A stretch of DNA of 64,000 nt from Massilia sp. erpn (GCF_024400215.1 NZ_CP053748.1:124001-188000), one strand, 5' to 3'. Shown: positions 51,861 to 61,774, numbered from the stretch's first letter. Notes: generated from the letters alone by a model not told the origin. Numbers and translations are program-made.

Positions 51861-52670
51861 ATGAGCACATTAGCGACTTATTTTCTGTCCCACGGCGGCG
51901 GCCCCTGGCCCTTCATGCGCGCGGAATTCGGCCACACGTACGACCAGCTGGACGCTTCCTTGCGCGACCTGCCGCGCCAGATCGGCGGCAAGCCCAAGGC
52001 GATCCTGGTCGTCACGGCACACTGGGAGACGGCGCAATTCACGCTCTCTTCCAGCGCGCGCCCGCCGATGATTTACGATTACGCGGGTTTTCCGCCGCAC
52101 ACCTACCAGATCCAGTATCCCGCACCGGGCGATCCGGCCCTGGCCGAACGCGCACACGGCCTGCTGCAGGATGCCGGCCATGCGGCCATGCTGGATGGGC
52201 AGCGCGGTTTCGACCACGGCACCTTCAGCGCCATGTATCCGGCCTTTCCCGAGGCCGATGTGCCCATCGTGCAACTCTCGCTCAAGCGCGGCCTCGATCC
52301 GCTCACGCATATCGAGGCCGGCCGCGCCCTGCGCCCCTTGCGCGGCGAGGGCGTCCTGATCGTCGGCAGCGGCCTCAGTTATCATAATCTGCGCCAGTTC
52401 AACAGCAACGGCGCCCAGGCTTCGCATGCCTTCGACGCCTGGCTGCGCGCCGCCATGGCCTTGCCGCAGCAGCAGCGCAACCGGGCCTTGCTCGAGTGGG
52501 AAAGCGCACCGTCGGCGCGGGCCGCCCATCCGCGCGAAGAGCATTTGCTGCCGCTGATGGTGGCGCTGGGCGCGGCCGAGGACGAGGCCGCGCACGAGGT
52601 GTATCACGAGGATGATTTCTTCGGCGCGCTGGCCGTGTCCAGCTTCCGCTTCGGCGCGGCCGTGGACTAA
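51861..52670 (+). CDS. DODA-type extradiol ring-opening dioxygenase (class III)
   Basis: A 269-aa LigB-fold iron or zinc enzyme. Metal and catalytic sites fit ATYFLSHGGGPWPF, VTAHWE and GFDHGTFSAMYPAFP. The family includes DOPA dioxygenases and YgiD-like enzymes, so the substrate cannot be named. ATG 51861 has only a weak Shine-Dalgarno. Divergent from the RHS operon. Confidence 0.88.
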   Translation: MSTLATYFLSHGGGPWPFMRAEFGHTYDQLDASLRDLPRQIGGKPKAILVVTAHWETAQFTLSSSARPPMIYDYAGFPPHTYQIQYPAPGDPALAERAHGLLQDAGHAAMLDGQRGFDHGTFSAMYPAFPEADVPIVQLSLKRGLDPLTHIEAGRALRPLRGEGVLIVGSGLSYHNLRQFNSNGAQASHAFDAWLRAAMALPQQQRNRALLEWESAPSARAAHPREEHLLPLMVALGAAEDEAAHEVYHEDDFFGALAVSSFRFGAAVD

Positions 52671-52677
52671 GGCGGCA

Positions 52678-53625
52678 TCAGGTGCCGCGCTTGCCCTTCA
52701 TGCGTTCGGCTTCCTTCTCGGCCGCCTTGAGCGCGGCTTTTTCCGCCTTGATGCGCTCCGCTTCGATGTGGATGGCCAGCGCCGCCTCGCGCGTTTGCGG
52801 CGTTTCCAGCGAGATGCGTCCCAACACGCCGCTGCGGTAATCCTGCAGCAGCATGTGCGAGGCCTTCTCGAAATCGGGCTCGCCGCCGCGCACGCGGTAG
52901 CCGCGCCGCATGGCGACGCCTTCCACCACGCCGATGCCGTCCAGCTCTTCCACCTTCAGGCCATAGCGCGCCTTCAGCAGCGCGGGATAGCGGCGCAGCA
53001 GCTCTTCGGCCAGGAACACCGCCACCTCTTCCTCGATCAGCGCATTGGCGCCGATGGCGTGGCTGGCGGCCAGCATCAGGCCATCGCTCGGCATGGCGAT
53101 CTTCGGCCACAGCAGGCCGGGCGTGTCGATCAGCACCGTGTTCAGGTCCAGGTAGATTTTCTGCTGCTGCTTGGTGACGGCCGGCTCGTCGCCCACCTTG
53201 GCCACGCGGCGCTTGAGCAGCGCGTTCATCAGCGTCGATTTGCCGACGTTGGGAATACCCATGATCATCATGCGCAGCGGCTTGGTCGGCTGGCCGCGGT
53301 GCGGCGCCAGCGCGCGCACCTTGTCGATCACACGCGCCACGTCGGCCGGCTTCTTGGTCGTCATGGCGTAGGCGGTCACGTCCGGATCGCGCTCATAATG
53401 CGTGACCCAGGCCGCCGTGGCGTCGGGATCGGCCAGATCGACCTTGTTCAGGATCTTCAGGCAGGGACGGCCGCGGAATTTGCGCAGCTCTTCCACCAGC
53501 GGGTTGCAGCTGGCCTCGGGCAAGCGGGCGTCCACCACCTCGATCACCACGTCGACGTCCGCCATCTGCTCGGCCGCCTTTTTCTTGGCGGCGGCCATAT
53601 GCCCCGGGAACCATTGGATTGCCAT
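52678..53625 (-). CDS. Ribosome biogenesis GTPase, YlqF/RbgA family
   Basis: A 315-aa circularly permuted GTPase. G4 LNKVD comes first, then G1 GIPNVGKSTLMN and G3 DTPGLLWP. Known members act in large-subunit assembly. The lysine-rich C-terminal tail (KAALKAAEKEAERMKGKRGT) is typical. ATG 53625 with AAGG upstream was chosen over 53652 because MAIQWFPGHM is the family start. Stop is 7 bp from the converging dioxygenase gene. Confidence 0.93.
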   Translation of the reverse strand: MAIQWFPGHMAAAKKKAAEQMADVDVVIEVVDARLPEASCNPLVEELRKFRGRPCLKILNKVDLADPDATAAWVTHYERDPDVTAYAMTTKKPADVARVIDKVRALAPHRGQPTKPLRMMIMGIPNVGKSTLMNALLKRRVAKVGDEPAVTKQQQKIYLDLNTVLIDTPGLLWPKIAMPSDGLMLAASHAIGANALIEEEVAVFLAEELLRRYPALLKARYGLKVEELDGIGVVEGVAMRRGYRVRGGEPDFEKASHMLLQDYRSGVLGRISLETPQTREAALAIHIEAERIKAEKAALKAAEKEAERMKGKRGT

Positions 53626-53704
53626 CTTCTGCCTTCTAAATCTGTCGAACAATCCGCTATTTTACCGTTTTGAGGCGCCGCTGCCTATTTGCCCGGCAGG
53701 CCGC

Positions 53705-54634
53705 CTAGAGTTCCGCCAGGGTCTTGACATGGGCCGCCACGCTGCGGCCCAGCGCCGACAGGCTGTAGCCACCTTCCAGGCAGCTGACGATGCGGCCCTT
53801 GGCGTACAGCTTGGCGATGTCCATGATCTGCCGCGTCATCCACACATAGTCCGCCTCCACCAGGCCCATGCCGCCCAGTTCATCTTCGCGGTGGGCGTCG
53901 AAGCCGGCCGAGATGAAGATCATCTGCGGCTGGAAGGCATGCAGGGCCGGCAGCCATTTTTCCTGCACCAGCTGGCGCACCGCCTCGCCCTTGGTATGGG
54001 CCGGCACCGGCACGTTCACCAGATGCTCGGAGATCGGATCGGCCTCGGTGTAGGGATAGAAGGGGTGCTGGAAGAAGCTCACCATCAGCGCGCGCGGTTC
54101 GTGGCGCAGCGACTCTTCCGTGCCGTTGCCGTGGTGGACGTCGAAATCGATCACGGCCACACGCTCCAGGCCGCGCGCGTCGAGCGCATGCTTGGCGGCG
54201 ATGGCAACGTTATTGAACAGGCAAAATCCCATCGGTTCGGTGGGGCGCGCATGGTGGCCGGGCGGGCGCACCGCGCAGAAGGCGTTGTCGATCTCGCCGT
54301 CGATGACAGCGTCGGTGGCCGCCACCGCGGCGCCGGCCGCGCGCAAGGCGGCCTGCCAGCTGTAGGCGTTGATCGAGGTATCGGCGTCGATGGGATAGTG
54401 ACTCTCGCCTGGATACGGGCGGTTGTCGCGCACGATGGCGATGGCATTGGCCGTGTGGTTGCGGGCGATATCGGCCACATCGGCCAGCGGCGCTTCGCGG
54501 TGGTCGAGGAAGGCGTCGATTTGCGCAGTAATCAACTGGTCGGCGATGGCTTGCAGCCGCGCCGGCGATTCGGGATGCCATTCGCCCATTTCATGGCGCT
54601 GGCAGTCGGGATGACTGTAAATTGCTGTGCTCAT
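53705..54634 (-). CDS. Histone deacetylase-like amidohydrolase
   Basis: A 309-aa zinc deacetylase of the class II/AcuC-Apah group. RPPGHHA near residue 123, DFDVHHGNG and SAGFDAHREDELGG give the His pair and Asp-His-Asp zinc ligands. Bacterial members deacetylate polyamines or proteins; the substrate is unknown. Divergent from moxR, 73 bp apart. Confidence 0.92.
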   Translation of the reverse strand: MSTAIYSHPDCQRHEMGEWHPESPARLQAIADQLITAQIDAFLDHREAPLADVADIARNHTANAIAIVRDNRPYPGESHYPIDADTSINAYSWQAALRAAGAAVAATDAVIDGEIDNAFCAVRPPGHHARPTEPMGFCLFNNVAIAAKHALDARGLERVAVIDFDVHHGNGTEESLRHEPRALMVSFFQHPFYPYTEADPISEHLVNVPVPAHTKGEAVRQLVQEKWLPALHAFQPQMIFISAGFDAHREDELGGMGLVEADYVWMTRQIMDIAKLYAKGRIVSCLEGGYSLSALGRSVAAHVKTLAEL

Positions 54635-54707
54635 GTCGCTTGTGTCAGTGTGCCTATGGCGGTAATCTAGCCCTACCCCATATCAGCCGGGGACTTAACA
54701 GGATACC

Positions 54708-55628
54708 ATGTACGCCAAATTCCATAATGTTGCGCAGCAGGTTGGCCAGGTCATCGTCGGCAAGGACTTGCAAGTGCGGCAAGCGCTGGCCTGCCTGCTG
54801 GCCGGCGGCCACCTGCTGGTGGAGGACGTGCCGGGCGTGGGCAAGACCACGCTGGCGCATGCGCTGTCGATCTCGCTGGGCCTGCAGTTCAACCGCATCC
54901 AGTTCACCAGCGACCTGCTACCGGCCGACGTGGCGGGCATTTCCATCTACGACCGCGAGAAGGGCGGCTTCGCCTTCCACCCCGGCCCGGTCTTCACCCA
55001 GGTGCTGCTGGCCGACGAAATCAACCGTGCCACGCCCAAGACGCAATCGGGCCTGCTGGAGGCGATGGAAGAGCGCCAGGTCTCGGTCGACGGCGTGACG
55101 CGCGTGCTGCCCGAACCCTTCTTCGTCATCGCCACCCAGAACCCGACCCACCAGATCGGCACCTTCCCGCTGCCAGAATCGCAGCTGGACCGCTTTCTGA
55201 TGTGCCTCTCGCTCGGCTATCCTGACGCCGCCGCCGAACGCGCCCTGCTGATGGGCGAGGACCGGCGCAGCATGCTGAAAGCGCTGCCGGCCCTGATGGC
55301 GCCGGCCGAACTGGCGGCCGCCCAACGCGGCCTGCGCCAGATCCACGCCGCGCCCGCGCTGATCGATTATGTGCAGGCGCTGGCCCAGGCTTCGCGCCAG
55401 AGCGGCGCCTTTGCCGAGGGGCTCAGCCCGCGCGCCGCGCTGGCCCTGCTGCAGGCCGCGCGCGCCTGGGCCGCGCTGGAGGGCCGCGACCATGTGATCC
55501 CGGAAGATGTGCAAGCCATGCTGGTGCCGGTCTGCGCTCACCGTCTGCGGCCGCTGAAATCGGCGCAGGGCGTGGCGCTGGGCAGCCGCGACCTGGTGCT
55601 GCAGTTGCAGAAGTCGGTGCCGCTGTAA
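54708..55628 (+). CDS. MoxR-family AAA+ ATPase
   Basis: A 306-aa ATPase. Walker A (GVGKTT in DVPGVGKTTLAHAL, residues about 42-52), Walker B (LLADEINRATPKTQ), sensor 1 (VIATQNP) and the lid are all present. With the DUF58 and TgpA neighbours it forms the MoxR-DUF58-transglutaminase module, proposed to act in folding or cofactor insertion of partner proteins. CAGGATACC precedes ATG 54708. Confidence 0.95.
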   Translation: MYAKFHNVAQQVGQVIVGKDLQVRQALACLLAGGHLLVEDVPGVGKTTLAHALSISLGLQFNRIQFTSDLLPADVAGISIYDREKGGFAFHPGPVFTQVLLADEINRATPKTQSGLLEAMEERQVSVDGVTRVLPEPFFVIATQNPTHQIGTFPLPESQLDRFLMCLSLGYPDAAAERALLMGEDRRSMLKALPALMAPAELAAAQRGLRQIHAAPALIDYVQALAQASRQSGAFAEGLSPRAALALLQAARAWAALEGRDHVIPEDVQAMLVPVCAHRLRPLKSAQGVALGSRDLVLQLQKSVPL

Positions 55629-55644
55629 GGGCGATGGCCAGGCC

Positions 55645-56640
55645 ATGACAGGCGCAGGCGCAATGGCGGCGGCAAAGCGGGCGCGCGACCGCTGGCTGTT
55701 CCAGCTTGGTCCCCGCGAGCCGGGCGAAGTGCTGCTGGTGATGCGCCGCGTTTTCATCCTGCCCACGCGCGCCGGCCTGGCCTTCTGCGGCCTGCTGCTC
55801 ATCATGCTGATCGGCGCGGTCAACTACAACCTCGGCCTGGGCTTTGCGCTGACCTTTTTCACCGGCGCCTGCGCCGTGGCCGATATGGTGATGACGGCGC
55901 GCAATCTGGGCTTGCTGCGCCTGGCGCCGGGCCGCGCCCAGCCCGTGTTCGCGGGTGAAGAGGCGCAGTTCGAGCTGCATCTGCATAATCCTGGACGGCG
56001 CGACCGTTACGCCGTCTGGCTCGGTTTCCAGGAACAGGGCGCGCCGCGCCATGTGGCCGACGTGCTGGCCGGTGCCAGCGCCAGCGTGGTGCTGGCCACG
56101 CCCAGCACGCGGCGCGGCTGGCTGGCGGCGCCGCGCGTGCGCCTGTTCACGCGCTTTCCGCTCGGCCTGTTCGGCGCCTGGAGCTACTGGCTGCCCGACC
56201 TGAAGGTGCTGGTCTATCCCTTCCCCGAACATGATGCGCCGCCGCTGCCCACCAGCGGCGCGGCCAGCGAGGATGGCCATGGCCAGGTGGGCCTGGATAA
56301 CTTCGCCGGCATCCGCAGCTACCAGCCGGGCGATCCGATGCGCCACCTGGCCTGGCGCCAGATCGCCCGCCTCGATCCGGCCAGCGGCCAGCTGCTGACC
56401 AAGCATTTCGAGGGCGGCGCGGTGGCCGAGCTGAGTCTCGATTTCGACCAGCTCCCGCCCGGACTCGATCTGGAGTTGCGCCTGTCGCGCATGACGCGCT
56501 GGGTGCTGGAGGCCGAGCAACGCGCCCTGCCCTATGCCTTCCGCCTCGGCCGGCAGCATTTTCCGTCCGCGCTGGGCGAGGCCCACCGCGCCGCCTGCCT
56601 GCGCGCCCTGGCCCTGTACGGCAGCGAGGAGACGGCATGA
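55645..56640 (+). CDS. DUF58 family membrane protein
   Basis: A 331-aa protein with two N-terminal helices (LPTRAGLAFCGLLLIMLIGAV and LGLGFALTFFTGACAVADMV) and a beta/vWA-like cytoplasmic domain carrying the DUF58 core FAGIRSYQPGDPMRHLAWRQ. Partner of MoxR, 16 bp apart, and overlaps tgpA by 4 bp (ATGA). Exact start is uncertain: ATG 55645 or 55663. Confidence 0.92.
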   Translation: MTGAGAMAAAKRARDRWLFQLGPREPGEVLLVMRRVFILPTRAGLAFCGLLLIMLIGAVNYNLGLGFALTFFTGACAVADMVMTARNLGLLRLAPGRAQPVFAGEEAQFELHLHNPGRRDRYAVWLGFQEQGAPRHVADVLAGASASVVLATPSTRRGWLAAPRVRLFTRFPLGLFGAWSYWLPDLKVLVYPFPEHDAPPLPTSGAASEDGHGQVGLDNFAGIRSYQPGDPMRHLAWRQIARLDPASGQLLTKHFEGGAVAELSLDFDQLPPGLDLELRLSRMTRWVLEAEQRALPYAFRLGRQHFPSALGEAHRAACLRALALYGSEETA

Positions 56641-58697
56641 AGCACGCCGTCCCCGATGCCGGTGCGCTGCCGGCGGCCGCGCCGACGCCGGTCCTGGGCT
56701 TGGTGGCCCGCATGACGCGCGACAAGGCCGACACCCTGCTGCTGCTCCTGGCCGCGCTGATGGTGCTGCTGCCGCACTTCGCCCATCTGCCGCTGTGGAC
56801 CAGCATCACGGCCACGCTCACGCTGGCCTGGCGCGCCGCCATCACCCTGCTGGGCCGCCGCCTGCCGCCGCTGTGGATCCTGCTGCCGGTGTCGGTGCTG
56901 GCCATGGGCGGCGTCTACCTGTCCTTCCGCACCCTGCTGGGACGCGATCCCGGCGTCGCCATGCTGGCCCTGCTGCTCGCCTTCAAGCTGCTGGAAATGC
57001 AGGCGCGGCGCGACCTGTACGTGGTGGTCTTCCTCTGCTTCTTCCTGCTGCTGACCGATTTCTTCTACTCGCAAAGCATCTTCACCGCGCTGACGATGAT
57101 GGCCACCATCGTCATGCTGCTGACGGCCCTGGTCACCTTCCAGTACACCGGCATCGTGCCGCCGCTGAAACAGCGCCTGCTGATGGCGGCGCGCATCTTC
57201 CTGGTGGCCGCGCCTTTGGGCCTGCTGCTGTTCGTCGCCTTCCCGCGCATCCAGGGGCCGCTGTGGGGCTTGCCGGGCGATGCGCGCAGCGGGCGCACCG
57301 GCATTTCCGACACGATGGCGCCGGGCAGCCTGTCCAGCCTTGCCGCCTCCGACGACGTCGCCTTCCGCGTGCGCTTCCTCGATCCCCGGCCGCGCCAGAA
57401 CCAGCTGTACTGGCGCGGCGTGGTGCTCAGCAACTACGACGGCCGCACCTGGACCCGCAGCGGCCGCCCGCTCTACCGCGGCGGCCTGCCCGCCGGCCTG
57501 AGCATCCACCTGCGCGGCCCCGGCATCCGTCACGAAATCACCATGGAGCCGAGTGGCAAGCGCTTCCTGTTCACGCTTGAATTCACCGAGCCGGATCTGC
57601 GCATTCCCGGCCAGCGCCTGCGCAGCAGCGACGAGCTGGAAAGCTATGTGATGGAGCCGCTGCATGAGCGCCTGCGCTACCGCGCCAAGGCTTACCCCGA
57701 TTTCAGCCTGCAGGGCGAGGCCAGTCCGGCGCGCACGGCGCAGTGGCGCCAGCTGCCCCCCGGCTTCAATCCGCGCGCGCTGGAGCTGGCGGCCAGCCTG
57801 CGCGCCCTGGACGATCCCCAGGCGGCGGTGCGCGCCGTGCTGCGCAAATTTCGCAGCGAGCCGTATCGCTACACCCTGACGCCGCCTGCCCTGGGGCGCG
57901 ATGCAGTGGATGAATTCCTGTTCGCCAGCCGCGCCGGTTTTTGCGAGCATTACGCCAGCGCCTTCGTCTACCTGATGCGCGCGGCCGGCATTCCAGCGCG
58001 CGTGGTCACCGGCTACCAGGGTGGCGAGCTGAATCCGGTGGACGGCTACCTGATCGTGCGCCAGTCCGACGCCCATGCCTGGGCCGAAGTCTGGCTGGGC
58101 GAGCAAGGCTGGCAGCGCGTCGACCCCACCGCCGCCGTCGCCCCGCAGCGTGTCGAGCAAAGCCTGGCGCGCGCCATCCCGGCCGAACCGCCCTTCGGCC
58201 TGGAGGGGCTGGCCGGCCTGGTGGACTTGCAGAACGACCGTGCATCGTGGCTTTCCTGGCTGCGTTTTAATGCCAATGCGATAAATAATTCTTGGAATCA
58301 ATGGGTCCTGGATTACAATCCAGAAAGGCAGCGAAATTTCCTTGCGGAACTAAATTTCGCACTCGGCAACTGGCGCAGCGCGCTCGGCCTGGCCCTGGTG
58401 GCCCTGCTGCTGTTCGCCGCGCAGCGCCTGCGCGCCGGCCGCGGGCTCGATCCCGTGGATGCGGCCTACCAGGCTTTCTGCCGGCAGATGGCGCGGCGCG
58501 GCTTGCCGCGCGCGGCCGACGAAGGGCCGCGCAGCTACGCCGCGCGCCTCCTGGCCGCCGCCCTGCCCGAGGATAAAAAAGCTGCCATGAAAGAATTTCT
58601 GGAGCTGTACGGCGCCCTGAAATATGGCGTGCCGGACAGCGGTGGTCGAACCCATTCAGTCAAACGGCTGAACACCCTGTTGATGCAATCTCGATGA
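56637..58697 (+). CDS. TgpA-type transmembrane transglutaminase-like protein
   Basis: A 686-aa protein. Six membrane helices fill residues 30-220, then a periplasmic transglutaminase core with Cys in RAGFCEHYAS, His in SDAHAWAEVWL and Asp in WQRVDPTAAV. WNQWVLDYNPERQ and one more helix near residue 580 precede the C-terminal DUF4129 part. The ATG overlaps DUF58 by 4 bp and its own stop overlaps mltB by 4 bp. Confidence 0.94.
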   Translation: MKHAVPDAGALPAAAPTPVLGLVARMTRDKADTLLLLLAALMVLLPHFAHLPLWTSITATLTLAWRAAITLLGRRLPPLWILLPVSVLAMGGVYLSFRTLLGRDPGVAMLALLLAFKLLEMQARRDLYVVVFLCFFLLLTDFFYSQSIFTALTMMATIVMLLTALVTFQYTGIVPPLKQRLLMAARIFLVAAPLGLLLFVAFPRIQGPLWGLPGDARSGRTGISDTMAPGSLSSLAASDDVAFRVRFLDPRPRQNQLYWRGVVLSNYDGRTWTRSGRPLYRGGLPAGLSIHLRGPGIRHEITMEPSGKRFLFTLEFTEPDLRIPGQRLRSSDELESYVMEPLHERLRYRAKAYPDFSLQGEASPARTAQWRQLPPGFNPRALELAASLRALDDPQAAVRAVLRKFRSEPYRYTLTPPALGRDAVDEFLFASRAGFCEHYASAFVYLMRAAGIPARVVTGYQGGELNPVDGYLIVRQSDAHAWAEVWLGEQGWQRVDPTAAVAPQRVEQSLARAIPAEPPFGLEGLAGLVDLQNDRASWLSWLRFNANAINNSWNQWVLDYNPERQRNFLAELNFALGNWRSALGLALVALLLFAAQRLRAGRGLDPVDAAYQAFCRQMARRGLPRAADEGPRSYAARLLAAALPEDKKAAMKEFLELYGALKYGVPDSGGRTHSVKRLNTLLMQSR

Positions 58698-59821
58698 AAT
58701 TTTCCAAACCCCGTATCCTGGCCCTGACCCTGCTGGCCGCCGCCGTGGCCGCCGCCGCCCTGGTTCCGGCCGAACTGCTGGCCGCGCAAAGCAAAAAAGT
58801 CAAAAAAGCCGCCAAGGCCGTGGTCGCCAAAAAGGCGCCCGGCATCGATTACACCGGCGAATTCGTGAATTTCGGCCAATGGAAGGAAGTGCAGCAATTC
58901 CTCGATGAAATGGTGAGCAAGCACGGCTTCGAGCGCAAGGAGCTGGACGCCATGCTGCAGCAAGTGCGCTATGTGGACGCCGCCGTGCAGCTGGTGAAGC
59001 CGGCGCCGCCGGGCAAGCCGAAGAACTGGCACGCCTACAGCAGCCGCTTTATCGAACCGATCCGCATCAATGCCGGCGTGGCCTTCTGGAACCAGCACCG
59101 CGACACGCTGGCGCGCGCCGAATCGCAGTATGGCGTGCCGGCCGAAATCATCGTCGGCATTCTCGGCGTGGAAACCATTTACGGCCGCGATACCGGCCGC
59201 TTCCGCGTGATGGATGTGCTGACCACGCTGGCCTTCGCCTATCCGCTGGCACCCAACCGCGAAGCGCGCATGGCCTTCTTCCGCGGCGAGCTGGAAGCGA
59301 CCCTGCTGTATGCGCGCAATACCGGCAGCGATCCCTTCGCCCTGCTCGGCTCCTATGCCGGCGCCGTCGGCCTGCCGCAGTTCATGCCCGGCAATATCGC
59401 CAAGTACGCTGTCGATTTCGACGGCGACGGCAAGGTCGATCTGCGCAACTCGGCCGACGATGCGATCGGCAGCGTGGCGGCCTTCCTGGTCGGCCATGGC
59501 TGGCGGCGCGAACATGGCGGCCCGTTGGTCTACACGGCGCGCGTTTCGCCCAGCCGCGCCTGGGAGGCCTATGTGAACCAGGGCCTGGAAGCAAAATACC
59601 GGCGCGAAGACTTGTCTGCGGCCGGCGTCGTCACCACCTCATCCTTACCGGAAGGCATGCTGTATGGCTTGGTGGACTTGCAAAACGGTCCCGACCCAAC
59701 CGAATACTGGGTCGGTACGCCGAACTTCTACACGATCACGCAATACAACCGAAGCTACTTCTATGCCATGTCGGTGGTGGAACTGGGACGGGCCGTGAGC
59801 CTGAGCCGAAAAGAGTTGTAA
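58694..59821 (+). CDS. mltB: Lytic murein transglycosylase B
   Basis: A 375-aa exported peptidoglycan lytic transglycosylase. The N-terminal signal is followed by a Lys-rich linker (KKVKKAAKAVVAKKAPG) and the SLT family 3 domain with catalytic Glu in GILGVETIYGRD and AVGLPQFMPGNIAKYAVDFD. No lipobox Cys is seen, so it is probably soluble periplasmic. Its start overlaps tgpA, so all four genes from moxR form one transcription unit. Confidence 0.94.
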   Translation: MKFSKPRILALTLLAAAVAAAALVPAELLAAQSKKVKKAAKAVVAKKAPGIDYTGEFVNFGQWKEVQQFLDEMVSKHGFERKELDAMLQQVRYVDAAVQLVKPAPPGKPKNWHAYSSRFIEPIRINAGVAFWNQHRDTLARAESQYGVPAEIIVGILGVETIYGRDTGRFRVMDVLTTLAFAYPLAPNREARMAFFRGELEATLLYARNTGSDPFALLGSYAGAVGLPQFMPGNIAKYAVDFDGDGKVDLRNSADDAIGSVAAFLVGHGWRREHGGPLVYTARVSPSRAWEAYVNQGLEAKYRREDLSAAGVVTTSSLPEGMLYGLVDLQNGPDPTEYWVGTPNFYTITQYNRSYFYAMSVVELGRAVSLSRKEL

Positions 59822-60240
59822 GGAAGAGTAAAGAGTCTTGATATATTTCTTTGCAGCATGTATTGTGCAATAGAAACAACAGCAGGTTTAAAGCAAATGC
59901 CGCATGGATGGTGTCGTGCGGCATTTCGGCATTTACTGCCTTATAATCAATGTTGCACAATTAGCAAATCGTGACTTGTATTACCTTACCACAAAAATTG
60001 CGGTAGAATTCTCACACAATGTTGCGATAGGACAACGCACTTGAGAGCAATATGCTATTTTTTGTTGCTTTTAAGTACGTGCTACCCTGATGTTGTACAA
60101 TTGTGTATATATTATGAAACTTGTTATCCCGGAATCCGTCCGTGTGTGAATTCGTTCCTCGGTGAAGGAAGAACATTAACGCAGCAAGATGAGCTCCGAG
60201 TGTTTCACCCTGCAGGACAACTTTACAAGGAACAGACGAC
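59822..60240. promoter_or_regulatory. AT-rich leader between mltB and the HTH gene
   Basis: No gene is supported in this 419-bp stretch. It begins with a perfect 10-bp inverted repeat AAATGCCGCA / TGCGGCATTT (59895-59926), probably ending mltB. TGTTGCACAATT (59951) and TGTTGTACAATT (60091) are near copies 140 bp apart; a partial copy TGTTGCGATAG begins at 60020. They could be operator sites for the small regulator that follows. Confidence 0.6.
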
Positions 60241-60576
60241 ATGACAAACCAAGTCGGTATTGATATGAACAGTGAATCGGAAGGCGACGATCTGCTGCAG
60301 TACAACCCTAACCGCCTGCTGGATACCCTGATCGAGAACCTGCGTCTGAAAAACGATGCCGCCCTGTCGCGCGCATTGGAAGTGGCGCCACCGGTCATCA
60401 GCAAAATCCGCCACCACCGCCTGCCGGTGGGTGCTTCGCTGCTGATCCGCATGCACGAGGTGAGCGATCTGAGTATCCGTGACCTGCGTTACTTGATGGG
60501 CGACCGCCGCAACAAGTTCCGCATCAGCGACAAGCAATTCAAACCAAAAGAAGGCGAAACCCCAAAAGCTGAATAA
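60241..60576 (+). CDS. Small helix-turn-helix regulator
   Basis: A 111-aa protein with a central HTH (NDAALSRALEVAPPVISKIRHHRLPVG, shown here in parts as ALSRALEVAPPVISKIRHHR) of the XRE/Cro type and a second helical segment. C-terminal tail is lysine-rich. CAAGGAA 7 bp upstream supports ATG 60241. Target unknown; repeated motifs in its own leader suggest autoregulation. Confidence 0.8.
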   Translation: MTNQVGIDMNSESEGDDLLQYNPNRLLDTLIENLRLKNDAALSRALEVAPPVISKIRHHRLPVGASLLIRMHEVSDLSIRDLRYLMGDRRNKFRISDKQFKPKEGETPKAE

Positions 60577-60635
60577 GCTTGGTTGAGCAAGCACCCTCCC
60601 CCTTATCCAGGGGAAGGGGGTGGCGCTCTGCTGAT

Positions 60636-61538
60636 TTATGCCGGGAATACGCCCGTGGATAAATAGCGGTCGCCGCGATCGCAGACGATGAACACGATGG
60701 TTGCGTTCTCCACGGTCTGCGACACACGCAGCGCAATTTCACAGGCGCCGGCTGCCGAGATGCCGCAGAAGATGCCCTCCTCCGCCGCCAGACGGCGCGC
60801 CATGCGCTCCGCCGCTGCCTGCGTCACATACTCCACCTGATCCACGCGCGCCTTGTCGAAGATTTTCGGCATATAGGCTTCCGGCCATTTGCGGATGCCG
60901 GGGATCTGCGATCCCTCCTCCGGCTGGGCGCCGATGATGCGCACCTCCGGATTCTGCTCCTTCAGATATTGCGACACGCCCATGATGGTGCCGGTGGTGC
61001 CCATGGCACTGACGAAGTGCGTGATGCGGCCGTCCGTATCGCGCCAGATTTCCGGTCCCGTGCCTTCGTAGTGGGCGCGCGGATTGTCGGCATTGCCGAA
61101 CTGGTCAAGGATGACGCCCTTGCCGTCCTTCTGCATCTGCTCGGCCATATCGCGCGCATACTCCATGCCGCCGGTGCGCGGCGTCAGGATGATTTGCGCG
61201 CCGTAGGCGGCCATACTCTGGCGCCGTTCCTCACTCAGGTTTTCCGGCATCAGCAGCAGCATCTTGTAGCCGCGGATCGCCGCCGCCATCGCCAGCGCAA
61301 TGCCGGTATTGCCGCTGGTCGCTTCGATCAGGGTGTCGCCCGGCTTGATATCGCCGCGCTCTTCGGCCCGGCGCAACATGGACATAGCGGCACGGTCCTT
61401 GACCGAACCGGCCGGATTATCGCCTTCCAGTTTCCCCAGGATGATGTTGTTGCGGGCCGCCGCTTCGGCGCCGGGGATGCGTAGCAGCTGCACCAGCGGG
61501 GTGTTGCCGATCGTATCGGCAATTGTCTTATAGGTCAT
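60636..61538 (-). CDS. cysM: Cysteine synthase B
   Basis: A 300-aa PLP enzyme making cysteine (or S-sulfocysteine) from O-acetylserine. PLP lysine in NPAGSVKDRAAM (about residue 44), SGNTGIALAMAAA phosphate loop, and RIIGAQPEEGSQIPGI are clear. Length and motif IRKWPEAYMPKIFD fit CysM rather than CysK. Converges with the HTH gene over 59 bp. Confidence 0.94.
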   Translation of the reverse strand: MTYKTIADTIGNTPLVQLLRIPGAEAAARNNIILGKLEGDNPAGSVKDRAAMSMLRRAEERGDIKPGDTLIEATSGNTGIALAMAAAIRGYKMLLLMPENLSEERRQSMAAYGAQIILTPRTGGMEYARDMAEQMQKDGKGVILDQFGNADNPRAHYEGTGPEIWRDTDGRITHFVSAMGTTGTIMGVSQYLKEQNPEVRIIGAQPEEGSQIPGIRKWPEAYMPKIFDKARVDQVEYVTQAAAERMARRLAAEEGIFCGISAAGACEIALRVSQTVENATIVFIVCDRGDRYLSTGVFPA

Positions 61539-61774
61539 CTTCGTTCAGATTCGGTTCGCCAAAATATCCATTTTAATCGCAGTCGCGTCCTATCGCTCGA
61601 CGGACAAAGCCAAACTCATATAGATATGCGCCAAGCGCTGGCCGGCAATGCGGAACAGGTCGGGGCAGCGGGAAGCGTCGATGGAGTGCCAGTTGGAGGA
61701 ACCGCGGCCCTCCCCTTGCGGGAAGGGCTTGGCGGCAGGCAGGACGCGTGATCACGCGCCTGCAAGGTTGCTGC

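Noticed and set aside
60041..60244. 67-aa frame ahead of the HTH gene
   Set aside because: It lies in the AT-rich leader, overlaps the HTH ribosome site, and has no ribosome site or family match of its own.
60590..60625. Pyrimidine/purine inverted repeat in the HTH-cysM gap
   Set aside because: The arms CACCCTCCCCCTT and AGGGGAAGGGGGTG pair only partly, and no T run follows; too weak to call a terminator.
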